Positions 11,160-21,080 of a stretch of DNA of 64,000 bases are shown here, piece after piece. Position numbers and translations under genes: made by a program. The stretch is taken from assembly GCA_902702965.1 (NCBI GenBank), contig CACRXP010000048.1, positions 650,994 to 714,993 of the forward strand. Direction: 5' to 3'. Each line of letters starts with the position of its first letter. Positions within the stretch are counted from its first letter, which is position 1. A model generated the notes under the pieces. It saw nothing but the letters and a program-made list of their open reading frames with translations. It ran no database searches and had not been told where the DNA came from. The stretch is from Spirometra erinaceieuropaei (taxonomy: Eukaryota > Platyhelminthes > Cestoda > Diphyllobothriidea > Diphyllobothriidae).

Positions 11160-11333
11160 GAGTACCTAATGAAGCCCATCCTGATATGTCCTGAAGATCA
11201 AAATGGAGATTACGAAGGCAGTTGCATAGCAACCATTAACATACGCCGAAGTAAACCCAACAGAGACATCGGGGAATATATCGATTCTTTCTGCTCTATT
11301 AGTAGTCACCAGACAACCATGTTTAAGCTTAAA
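11160..11333 (+). CDS. Exon block A-like, locus L4
   Basis: A 58-codon open exon candidate sits between a pyrimidine-rich acceptor (TTTCTGACCTTCAG, ends 11159) and a weak donor AAA|GTTGGA. Peptide landmarks are ILICPEDQNGDYEGSC, then DIGEYIDSFCSI and the terminal TMFKLK. As in the other block A copies, a cysteine lies 13-14 residues before the terminal LK and the exon ends at a codon boundary. Overall identity to them is low, so membership is tentative. A partial echo of the acceptor region recurs near 11577 (GCGGATATTTCCGACCTTCT). Block C of this locus follows at 11854. Confidence 0.42.
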
Positions 11334-11853
11334 GTTGGAATGCCTTCTTATGCGACTGACTTCGTGGCCCTGATGCAAACTGAAGACTATATCTTTAATC
11401 CAGCCATCCTTGCGCCATCTACCTATAGTTAAGTCAATTAAGTCAAGTCTAATGACTCAGCACATCACTTTCGATTTATATATCTGGAGAAAAAGCTTTA
11501 ATTTACTCAACTCTTCTTTAAGGGATAACATATTTTGCGTAAAAATTCAACTGTAGTGCAACGCAGTTAGCCCGCGGATATTTCCGACCTTCTTGAGTAT
11601 CTAGTAAAATTCAATTGAGTTGCGTCTAAATTTGCATCGGTCAGATAAACAGCAATTTCTACTTTCCTTGACGAGTTAAAATGCATAAGTGGTTTTAAAT
11701 TAAACAGGCATTTAGTGAGAATTCCCAGTGAAAATATTAGTCATAAAAGCGTCGGAATCATTATTGAACTTCAAGTGACTACATCATTCAATATCATCTA
11801 TTCAGCATGGTGATGAGCAACTTTTGGATCGTTAATTTTTTACGTATATTAAG

Positions 11854-12041
11854 AGAAAGCAAGACACATTAAGAAAGAAAGCGTATATTTGGAATAATAT
11901 ATGCCCGTGTGTTTTCCGCAAAATATTTTCGAGTCCATAAGTAGAAGGGAAATTCAAATTGGAAAATATATGCTACATATGCACTCAGGTTTTTCACTGG
12001 ACACAATGTTTGCGAGTGGACGAAAAGAGATACACTCGAAG
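11854..12041 (+). pseudogene. Exon block C, locus L4
   Basis: In frame, IIYARVFSAKYFRVHK is followed by a TAG, then KGNSNWKIYATYALRFF and CEWTKRDTLEAK. It matches block C at 16383-16566 (-): MIYARVFFAKYVLVHK, EGNSKWN, EWTKRNLLK. The acceptor-like TTAAG precedes 11854, and CGAAG|CCAAATA replaces the CAAAG|GCAAATA of the other copy at the 3' edge. An upstream in-frame TAA and the internal TAG mark it as a pseudogene copy. The longer open frame that overlaps it in another frame is not conserved. Confidence 0.5.
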
Positions 12042-12179
12042 CCAAATAATTTCACGTGTTAAAATTTTCACCGGAATTTGCTATAAGACAATTGATATTG
12101 AAGGAACATTTTATGATGATGTGTTAATTCGTCTTCGTAGCAACTACTGTCTTCTTGCCTGATTATGCCACACACAGAC

Positions 12180-12262
12180 ACATCTCGAACTGTGATACAT
12201 TTTGCGAGGAAAACAAGCACATATAATTTTGAAATGCATGCATTTATCAACCTGTAATTTAC
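12180..12262 (-). pseudogene. Partial exon block C in inverted orientation
   Basis: Minus-strand reading ISKLYVLVFLAKCITVRD corresponds to HKMIYARVFFAKYVLVHK of block C at 16.5 kb, and the DNA aligns for about 60 bases. It lies only about 140 bp from the plus-strand block C at 11854-12041, so two block C copies face each other here. Only the 5' half is recognisable. Confidence 0.4.
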
Positions 12263-12269
12263 TGCCCAC

Positions 12270-13345
12270 ACTGGCCTCCCACCTTCCATTAAGTAAGGTT
12301 TGATGCCTTCCAAAAATGTTGCACTGCTATCCAGGTAGCTCAAAAGATTCAATCCTAACCACATCTCACTGTGGCTGTTAAGGGAAAACCCTATCCACAT
12401 GTAAGTGACAACAAGGTGCATTTGAGGGATTTAATGGATGTTTGCCAAATACCAAAAACAGCGTTTCCAGGATCAAAACCTATAAATGACGCACGGAAAC
12501 CAATAGTTTCATTGCAAACTCAAGTTATGCCTTGAAACACTACCATCAGCTTTCACATCCGGCGACCTCACTCTCCGCATGTCAGACAATTAGGATTGGT
12601 CTCTCACGAACCAACATGCCTAGCTCTACGTCTTTGTTTGAGTCACTCTTAAGAACAATATGAAACCTTACTTCACATAAATGGCATTACTGTACCTATG
12701 TCAGCAAACCGTTAAACTTATTCGTAATCGACTGTTTATACGGTAACATAATGTGCATTGAATTCGAAAAGCCTGTTTGCCCTGGAACGTCGTGAAACCT
12801 CGTTTTTATTATTGCTAACCTTTACTATAACATTGTGAGCGTCTTCCAACGATGTTTATCAAAACACTGGCGGAAGATATTTGTTGCATATTCTTTGCCT
12901 GTTAACATTACCAGCATACGCATACGACGCCTTGCAAGATGCGTAACGTTGAAATCCACAATAATACATGCATACAAACTATCTACATCTACTCATTATT
13001 TATGTTAATATTAATGGCACATCCGCAGTAATTGTCAATGCTTGTGCATAATTATTTTGCAGAACAGATGCATTTTGTTCGCAATGACTCTCAAGTGCAA
13101 CCAGTTGGACTAGACTCCTTGATTTAAAAAAAAGCCTTAAGATCTCACTAGATGTCCAGAGACAACTAATGCGACTTCCAGACGGTCGCAAAATATGGGC
13201 TGATTAAAGCAAGCTGACGACGATCATGCATCGACTACCTAAAATAAGTCCATACTAACTGCGTAACAACTTAAGTAAGATTGGACTAATAGCATTGATT
13301 ATCTTATTTCGAAACAGCGAATATCGTATTTCATTCAAATTTAAA
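12270..13345. other. No recognisable feature
   Basis: AT-rich DNA without a supported gene or repeat. Short open frames on both strands lack motifs. Confidence 0.3.
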
Positions 13346-13348
13346 GAC

Positions 13349-14042
13349 ACTGTAAGTGGACTTACTCATGAAATGTCAACCAAAATTCCGAAAGGTATTT
13401 TTTCCAAAATATTAATTAAGAAGTGTTGTAAAACCAAACATCATGCGTATGAAATTATGATAATTCAGTTACCGCAGGCTGCCGGCTTTCGAACGAACTT
13501 CTTTCTGGCTGCATGCAAAAATTACAGTCTGTCAAAAAGGACAACATTCTAGCATGCATTTTTCGCAATGATTTTCGATGCCTTTAATTATTCCATTATA
13601 CCACATAGATAACCTGCATAAAAATATATACTCTTTAACTCATTCTGTAAGAAGTTACGCCTTCTTCGAGTTTTATGCTCGAAAGGAAGGGCGTTATTCG
13701 ATTTCTAAAATCTTTTCGTATTGTGGAATAATTTTGAACCCGGCCTGCCTTTGCACTTGCATTGGGGGTTTCCAAACTATAAACCGTATATTTTCCGTGT
13801 ACAGGAAACCATACATTTCTCTACGGCACAAAGAGAAGAACATATGGTATCCATGAAATGTGGCAGTGGATTTGAGCCATATTATTAACATACTTCAAAA
13901 GCCAGCATCCCGAATTAACTGAGGTATAACATAATTACGCGGCATTATGACTAATTTTGCAAATCTACTAATTATTCGTTTTGAAACAAAAACGCTTTTC
14001 GGAATTTTGGTCGACATTTCATGAGTCAGCCCACCTACCGTA
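13349..14042. mobile_element. TIR-family element, about 694 bp, type copy
   Basis: Left end CTGTAAGTGGACTTACTCAT then GAAATGTCAACCAAAATTCC is mirrored at the right end by GGAATTTTGGTCGACATTTC then ATGAGTCAGCCCACCTACCG. The inverted match extends about 90 bp with scattered changes (inner landmark AATTAA / CTAATTATTC). The interior is AT-rich and non-coding, with GTAAAACCAAACATCATGCG and a shared block CTTTCGAACGAACTTCTTT. No transposase is encoded, so the element must borrow enzymes. The right border shows TA; the left border does not. Family ends in general (TA-CAGTAGGTGG) resemble Tc1/mariner-type borders, but that assignment is an inference. Confidence 0.75.
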
Positions 14043-14375
14043 AGTTGCACGGCAGCAGAAAATGCGTCATCATTTATCGCGACAATGGTGACACCAAAAT
14101 ACGGTCTTTTATTCGCAGGCAGATTACGTAAATCATGTAATATCCATGAGGTTAGTCTAAAAGTCTAAAGAAAGACGGATGATGCACGGAGTTTAAATGA
14201 AGCATTGATGTTGTCAATTCAAAAACCCAAGTGTTTGTTGTTTTAATCCAAATTGATAGAGGTTGTCGATGAATTTGTGGCCTCTACGCGTGGCAATCTA
14301 CAACAGGCACGTCATCCTTGTATATGTTGATGCTGCAGTAGTCGCTAGCTCTCCAATATTTTTCAAAATACCCAC

Positions 14376-14600
14376 CCTCCATTGATAATTTATCAAATCC
14401 ATTATTGTTTCTTCCAGAGAAAGAGTGTTTGCATTTATACCGGTAAAATTCAGCCCATCAAAATAAAACAGTTTGTCTTTCAACAAGTCGCCGGAAATTA
14501 GATAAACTGTGGCGAGAGCAGTCACGTTTTTAGCAAACAACGTCATAGTGTCGACGATCCGGTTTTCGATACCTGGCCAATTTACAGTGACCGTGGTTTC
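14376..14600 (-). CDS. Exon block B, locus L2
   Basis: Exactly 75 open codons on the minus strand, bounded by a strong acceptor (TTTTATTTTGATTTTAG, 14617-14601) and a plausible donor (TGGAGG|GTGGGT). Landmarks are VNWPGIENRIVD, VTALATVYLISGD, KLFYFDGLNFTGINANT and the end NYQWR. Copies at 6251-6475 and 44924-45148 have exactly the same 225-bp length and the motif A-x-V/F-Y-L/I-I-S. The intron to block A is 321 bp with GTAAGT...TTTTAG ends, and the phase is 0 on both sides. No membrane segment is evident. The family is not recognised; a beta-rich extracellular module is one possibility, but I see too little to name it. Confidence 0.6.
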
Positions 14601-14921
14601 CTAAAATCAAAATAAAACGTGCTCCGCTAAATTGCAGCCAAAATATAGAATTTAAGATCAGATTTATATGCGTGGCATATGCGACAGGAAAAAAAATATC
14701 GCTTATCTCGCATGCAGCGCGTGACACCTGCACGGCAACCTCAACAAAATGTACACTGACAATAAAACTGGGGTATTATTACGTTATAGGTATCTTATAA
14801 ATTTAAATTGAACAGGCCATAATTTTCAAGTTTTTATATAAAACTGCATGTGTATATCGTTTGGCAGCATCCGCATATAAGTTTAAACATCAACCAAAGT
14901 AGAGGCATTTATTTTACTTAC
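14601..14921 (-). other. Predicted phase-0 intron between blocks A and B, locus L2
   Basis: Begins GTAAGT (14921-14916 on the minus strand) directly after the block A peptide AYLK and ends in a T-rich tract plus TAG directly before the block B peptide ETTV. The homologous gap is 344 bp in L1 and 850 bp in L3. A 67-codon open frame inside it is not conserved. Confidence 0.55.
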
Positions 14922-15172
14922 TTTTAGATAGGCATGGATGCTAATAAGGGAATACGTAACACTACATGCCATTTTCACAACTCGAATATGTCGCATGTCG
15001 GCAACGCAGAAACACGCATGTATAATTGGAACAGACTGAGTGTTCATTTGAAAATATGTATTCTTGTTCTGCGTATATTGATGTGCGGTAATAAATTCGG
15101 TCTCCACCTGAAGTCTTTCCATTATCTGGTCTTCCAGATAAAGGTTCCCATCTTTTCTTGCACAAAGTGGCC
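14922..15172 (-). CDS. Exon block A, locus L2
   Basis: Open on the minus strand through NTYFQMNTQSVPIIHACFCV and VVKMACSVTYSLISIHAYLK, ending exactly at a consensus donor AAA|GTAAGT (14922/14921). Two cysteines 16 residues apart (ACF...MAC) are also 16 apart at 43881-44073 (ACF...LEC). The 5' limit is less sure: an AAG or CAG acceptor near 15172 after a T-rich tract is the best candidate. The open frame continues upstream to about 15284. Next to block B (14376-14600) and downstream of block C (16383-16566), giving the order C-A-B. Confidence 0.55.
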
Positions 15173-15289
15173 AAGCTTTATTCATAATGAGAAAAAAACA
15201 CACATCCACGTTTAGCAAAATTTTAAATATTTGAATGTGCGGGCAATTCAGGAAAGCATATAAGCTTGACTTTGTTGCACGCATTATAA

Positions 15290-16380
15290 TAAGGTCTAGC
15301 TAGATGGCAGTATGGCACGCGGTGGTTAGGTTATTGCGGTATTAATAGCGCGCAGCACGCATAGACGGCTACTAATAATAAGGCTTCTCTGACAATTAGG
15401 GTAAAATCAAATGTTATATATAATGCATGCCCGTATCTGTTCGTCTCCTTGCTATTCGCAAAGTACATATAATTAGAAAAGAAGTTTAAAAGACAGTAGC
15501 ATACAGGCTCAGGCTCAACGAAGTAACCATTGTCTCAATCAGCATTCGATGATCAGAGTATACAAAGCAAAGGGCACTAACAGGTTTCCGTAAATAAACA
15601 CACATAACGAAGTGTTTAGGTCAACGATGGACGATATTTGCATAATGGGTTCAAACGTGTTCATTAACTTGACATGTATGTAAGTTCCCGTGTGGACTTA
15701 AAACACTTTACTTTTACAAATAAGGGTTTATAATGTGGGCTGTGTCTTATAAAGACAACATATTATGGCTGAACCTACGTGTCTGAATGGTTTTCTTTCA
15801 AGCAAACTACGGGTGAATGAACAACAAAAGATAAATCAGCATGATTTTGGATAATAACTCACTGTTGTTTCATAAAACTCTTCTTGGTTACCAATAAAAT
15901 ATTGGGGTGAGCACACGATGTTAACTTGCGCGTGGGTAAAAGGTTCACTTTTACGCGTGAGCTTGCTTTACACTTTGACTACCTTGGACAGAATTTGAGC
16001 GTCTGCATCCCTTTGATAATTCATATTTTAAATAATTATTGATGCATCCAATAAAAATTAATTCAATTTATGGCTGATGAGATGGTCAAGCATGCATGGA
16101 GTGACGTTTAACTTCATTTGATAGAACTACTAACGGCAACTTAGAATCGCCGTCGGTTTGCCACCCACGAGAAAAGAAAAATGATCAGTGCTTTCGGAAA
16201 TCAAACAAGCATAAAAATTCCCGCACACCCGTATGCATCTTTTATTAAGTGGCCGATTTAATGAAATGACAAGTGAAATTTTTGTTAACGTATTTTATTA
16301 TAAGGACGCCTTGTATATGATTTTAATATCGATTGTCTTATAGTATAATCCCGTGACAATGTAAACTTGACACATTATTT
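15290..16380. other. No recognisable feature; would be the C-A intron of locus L2
   Basis: AT-rich. If blocks C and A of L2 belong to one transcript, this is their intron (about 1.2 kb). No repeat ends or coding motif stand out. Confidence 0.35.
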
Positions 16381-16382
16381 GC

Positions 16383-16566
16383 CTTTGAGTAAATTTCTTT
16401 TTGTCCACTCTCAGAAAATGCATTCATTGGAAAATCTGACTGTTAATGTATCATGCACGTTCCATTTCGAATTGCCCTCTAGCTTATGAACTAGAACATA
16501 TTTTGCAAAAAACACACGGGCATATATCATTTTGTGTACTGATTGACAATTTCTCAAGATCTCATA
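16383..16566 (-). pseudogene. Exon block C, locus L2
   Basis: Minus-strand frame opens after an acceptor-like CTCTTTATTTAAG (ends 16567): YEILRNCQSVHK, MIYARVFFAKYVLVHKLEG, NSKWNVHDTLTVRF, then an in-frame TGA and EWTKRNLLK, ending at CAAAG|GCAAAT. The partner at 11854-12041 agrees in both halves across the stop, so the 3' part was once coding. The donor position reads GC rather than GT. Homology of both flanks to the L4 copy supports an ancestral exon of about 184 bp. Confidence 0.5.
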
Positions 16567-17630
16567 CTTAAATAAAGAGCCGATTTCAGATAACAAAAAG
16601 ATTTCCAATTTTACAGTTGTCCGATGCACTCTCATTTGCATCTGGATAACGCAGAATGCGTCTGTTTTAATAATGCTTCCAGCACATATGAAACATTATG
16701 TGAGCACCCCATGGCGCTTTCTTAATAGAATAAAAGCCCATATAATGTTTATGGGTTTTATCCTATTTAAAAACACGCATGATAACGTGGTTCATTGTCC
16801 ACAACGAAAAATGCAAAAACCTCCGATGATTCATATGATGCATTTGTCATGGTAAGGAATAGTTAAATTATTATTACTCGTGACGCGTACAAGCGCCGAT
16901 TAGTGTAACAATAATGATTTCCGAAACGAAAAAATTGACATGAAATTAAAAGTAAAACCTTTGTCTGCAATAATTCCGCATCTGCTCTGCTCACGGATTA
17001 GAAGTCCTGTATTAAGAGGCTTAATAGGCAGCTGAATTTAAACTAATTCCCAAAAGTTTTCACAATCATCCTAATCGACCTTTGGCGATCAAAATTTGTC
17101 AATTAACAATATTAATAACTTCTCTTAAATAAAAAACACAACGCATTATTGCCAGTAGGGATGACAATATTTGCATAACGAGTGCACCGCCTTTTACTAA
17201 CTTCACAATGACTTAATCTCTCGCGTATACTCAATAAAAATTACTGTTATTGACTAACAGTTAAACGTTTGGCAAAATGGCATTAGTAGTGGAACGTACA
17301 TGTTTGAGATGTCTTCTTGCAAGCCAAATTCAGGTAAATGTGCCACAGCAGACAAACAAGCAGTGTTACTGACATGGTTCTGTATAGTACAGGATTGTGG
17401 TTTCGTCCGACGTGTCTTTTATTTAGACTCCACAGCCAATAAAATTATAAATCCAGCACCCAATAGTTGCGCGCACGCTAAGGGTTGCATTTGATTTGTT
17501 AATGGGAATATCGGTGAAAATCCTTGGCATATTGTGAGGGTTTTCATCTACAGCACTTCTGCCACATCTGATAAGAAATAATTTGAGCTACTATTCATGG
17601 GACATTTGCAAAAATCATATCTTTTAATTT

Positions 17631-18083
17631 GGCCGCATGTGATAAAATATTAATGAAAATTTAGAAAATTCCCCAGTGCAACATTTGAAATGTGAGAACT
17701 TTTGCGCGTTTTATGTTCGGCGCAAACTGTACATTCACATTTGTGTAAATTTAGATTTTCGAAACCGTTAAGTATTTCCGTGCCCAGAAAACCAAAACGA
17801 GCAACAGTTGATGACAGTGTGCATTGTGCTAGTTATCGTTCTGTGAGATGGCACACAAACCGCATGTGCTGACAACGACTATGCAAAATACAGTAGATGT
17901 GCTTAATCATGAAATGCTAATCAAAAATTCTGAAATGTGTTTTCGGCTCGTAAAGGTTGCTTTAATAGGGTTGTACTAATAACCACCATTAGGAATGTCG
18001 GCCTTTGAACAAGCTTCCCTCTGCCGCTCACCGAAGCTATGTTCTGTAGAAACCGGCTACACATTGAGCATGCAATTTCCCTT
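17631..18083 (+). repeat. Left arm of a long inverted repeat
   Basis: Reverse-complement match to 19442-19897 over about 455 bp, with roughly nine in ten bases identical by eye and only small indels. The inner part, from TACAGTAGATGTGC at 17889 onward, is the terminus of a TIR-family element; the outer 258 bp lies outside that terminus and is duplicated as well. The arm therefore represents an inverted duplication of an element end plus its flanking DNA. Confidence 0.85.
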
Positions 18084-18713
18084 CAAAAATTGCGCAAAAA
18101 TGTAAATTAGTTTAAGGAAAGAACATCTCTCTCCATAAACACAAAATGGTATGTTAACGATCACGCCTGTCAGTTCTATTTAAATTTATTGGGCACCGAG
18201 CGGCCTCATGTCATGTCGCATTATGAAAACTGTTGTTTTTACGACGTCCACATCGGTGAAGTCAATTAAATTCCAGTTGCCCTTGGTAAACTTCCTCTCA
18301 TTTACTTCGAGTGACTCAAAAATAACACTACTTACTTGAAAACTGTTATAAAATCTACCTTAAGTATGCAGGCAGTAAACAATATTTAGATGTAAACTTC
18401 ACTATTTCTGCTAATACTTGAAGTTATTTTATGTCTAATTTCATGGCACTAGAATACGTTCTGTGAATTGAAAACGACGTTTGCTAAATTAGAGCCCCTT
18501 TTGATGGATATTACGCTTTTAAATATAATCGAAATTTCTAAACAACGCAACTCTGCCTTTAATACTTCTTAAGGGTTTTTAATACTTTTTAATTTGTATT
18601 TAATTGACATAGACATTCGACTCATAAAATGGTGTCGGTTTGCGAGTGATTGGCAATCATTCGTAAATTAGGACAACTTTCATGAGATAGGTCAATTACT
18701 GTATAAGTCTATA

Positions 18714-19638
18714 TACACTTGGTGTGATAACTCGCGATATGTAAAACCAAAATTCAGAAACGTGTTCTCGACTCGAAAATTTTTCCCAAGTAGAGTTGTA
18801 AGACTAATCATAAGACAGATTAGTCCCATATAAATACAGTAACCTCAGGAAGCCGGCTCTTGAATGAGCTTCCTTGCATCCGCCGGTTTAAAAGCTAGCT
18901 CTCTAAAAATGACTATTTACGCAGCATGAACGTTTCTCATTTATGTCGAATGCTTCGATAAAATTTGATATTTTCCAAAAATAGCATGCATAAATAATGC
19001 ACCCCCTTACTCATTATGTAGTAAACATTTTTAGTTTTATATTAGAAAAAAGGCCGTAAATGGATTTTAAACATTTTCCAATAATGATACATTTAGGACT
19101 GCGGATTAGCCGCCCATAAAAGCTCGCGCATCTGCATATACTCGTGTTGTGCGTAAAGTTTACAATGTGGATCCTACAAACGTCAAAGCGTTTGCTCTTA
19201 ATAAAGTAGAGAAATGTAACGTATTTGTACGCAAAAAATATACAGCTTGTTGCGCGAAAATAGTGAATTTAAGCGTAACGGCAGGTCGCGCTCAAAACTG
19301 GTCGAGACGGCATTATAAGATTTCTCCAAGTATAATATCCAACGAAGACGTGTGTTTCTACCAACATAGTAAATTAATGAATGTGTTAGCGTAATTGTTG
19401 GGAGTAATATAAGTGTATATATATAAAGGCATAAAATTCAATGAGAAAATTGCATGCTAAATGCGTAGCCGGTTTCTACAGAGCATAGCTTCGGTGAGCG
19501 GCCAGAGGGAAGCTTGTTCTAAGGCCGACATCCCTGATAGTTAGTTATAAGTACAGCCCTAATTAAGCAACCTTTAGGAGCCGAAAATACATTTCAGAAT
19601 TTTTGATTAGCATTTCATGATTAAGCACATCTACTGTA
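18714..19638. mobile_element. TIR-family element, about 925 bp, inside the inverted repeat
   Basis: The left end TACACTTGGTGTGATAACTC then AAAACCAAAATTCAGAAACG is eroded; the right end AATTTTTGATTAGCATTTCA then TGATTAAGCACATCTACTGTA is clean. The interior shares CAGGAAGCCGGCTCTTGAA with other copies. An 81-codon open frame at 19149-19394 has no second copy or motif and is not called. Confidence 0.6.
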
Positions 19639-19897
19639 TTTTGCATAGTCGTTGTCAGCACATAAGGTGTGTGTGCCATCTCACAGAACGGTAACTAGCA
19701 CAATGCACACTATCATCAACTGTTACTGGTTTTAGTTTTCTGAGCACCGAAATACTTAACGGTTTCGAAAATCTAAATTTACACAAATGTGATTGTACAG
19801 TTTACGCCGAACATAAAACGCGCAAAAGTTCTCACAGTTCAAATGTTGCACTGGGGAATTTTCTAAATTTTCATATAATATTTTATCGCATGCGGCC
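19442..19897 (-). repeat. Right arm of a long inverted repeat
   Basis: Mirror of 17631-18083. The arm crosses the right terminus of the TIR element at 19638 and continues about 259 bp into flanking DNA, ending at GGCC near 19897. The spacer between arms is about 1.36 kb. Confidence 0.85.
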
Positions 19898-19924
19898 ATC
19901 ACGCTATGTCGAAGTCGATGTCAA

Positions 19925-20755
19925 TTGTATAAATCCTACTAAATGATTACGAGCTATTTTAAATGCGTTATATTCTATATGGATATCACTTTTGTACCGC
20001 TCACCTAATGATCATGTTTGATGTTTGACTTTAACAGAAGAAGTCCTGGCAAACAGTTTACTATTCAAAACGAAGGCAGGTCTATGAGTCTGAACGGTGT
20101 GATTTATTAATTATAATGGCTTTGCAATTACAAATCAATTTTTCGACAATGGCTCGCTTCCGGATTTATAAAACGTGTATTATCTGGGCTTTTTTGAATG
20201 CAGGAAAACCACATTCGCTAAATGTTAAATAGAAACGTAGAAACGTTAATTTAATATGACCTATTATATTCAGTTAGGGAGACTCAAAACGGAACAACGT
20301 CATGTTGGATGTTTAAATGATAATATTCGAGATCATTTTCGATATTAAAATAGTTCCTAATGGACTCGCCTGTGAGCGGAGTAGCAACCGCATTAATTTT
20401 GTGCAAAGAACAAATATTCCTTAGGACGTTTAGAAAATTTACAACAACTCTTTTAAAATTTTCTTGAAGTCCACTTTAAACGTTCAGATTATGACCTGTT
20501 ACTTATAAAATGCAGAAAAAGACAAACAAGAACTAAATAGGAGATGGCATTGCATATAGATACGTACACAGCGTAATATTCTCCCTCCAGACCTTCATTT
20601 TTTTCTGCAAAGAAAATGCTTTAAAGACAGATTTTGCTACATAAAGCACTAGATGAGTTTTGAATCTGATTTTTATGTAGCCTCCTTCATACCGTTTTAA
20701 ACGCTTCCCATTATCGAAATGTTTTCGTAAATTGCACTATATTGCTATGCTGTCG
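19925..20755 (+). repeat. Block Q, copy 1 (most diverged)
   Basis: Aligns with 21730-22560 and 54172-54915: ACGAGCTATTTTAAATGCGT at the start, AAAACGTGTATTAT..., ATAGTTCCTAATGGA, CAAAGAACAAATATTCCT and CTATGCTGTCGCAGGTG at the end. The other two copies belong to the large segmental duplication; this one is an extra upstream copy. Non-coding. Confidence 0.6.
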
Positions 20756-21080
20756 CAGGTGCAAAATCAATATTGAATTCTAATTTCTGACGCCTGATAA
20801 ACATTTGGATTTTTTTGGAGCATACTGAGGGAAAGGAAGAATCACGCTTCAAGGCATATTTATCCATGACACGCAAGTGCAAAGGTAGATTCTGAAGATC
20901 TCTTAAATGATAAGGTCTTAAGCGCAGTTCTTGCAGATAGACGCATTCATTGCTATCAGTTTCTGTCTGTCAACAATATGAATAAACGTATGAAAAACAG
21001 AAAAACTTTATGTCGCAAAGTATATGAAAGCTGACGAAAACACGTCAATGAGACTTATTGTGTTCCCGTCATTATTTCAG
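20756..21080 (+). repeat. Block P, copy 1 (partner 53880-54170)
   Basis: Landmarks shared with 53.9 kb are GCAAAATCAA, TTCTGACGCCTGAT, TTTCTGTC followed by CAATATGAA, and CAATGAGACTTATTGTG. Order here is Q-P, while at 54 kb it is P-Q, so the blocks may derive from an older tandem P-Q-P-Q arrangement. Confidence 0.45.
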
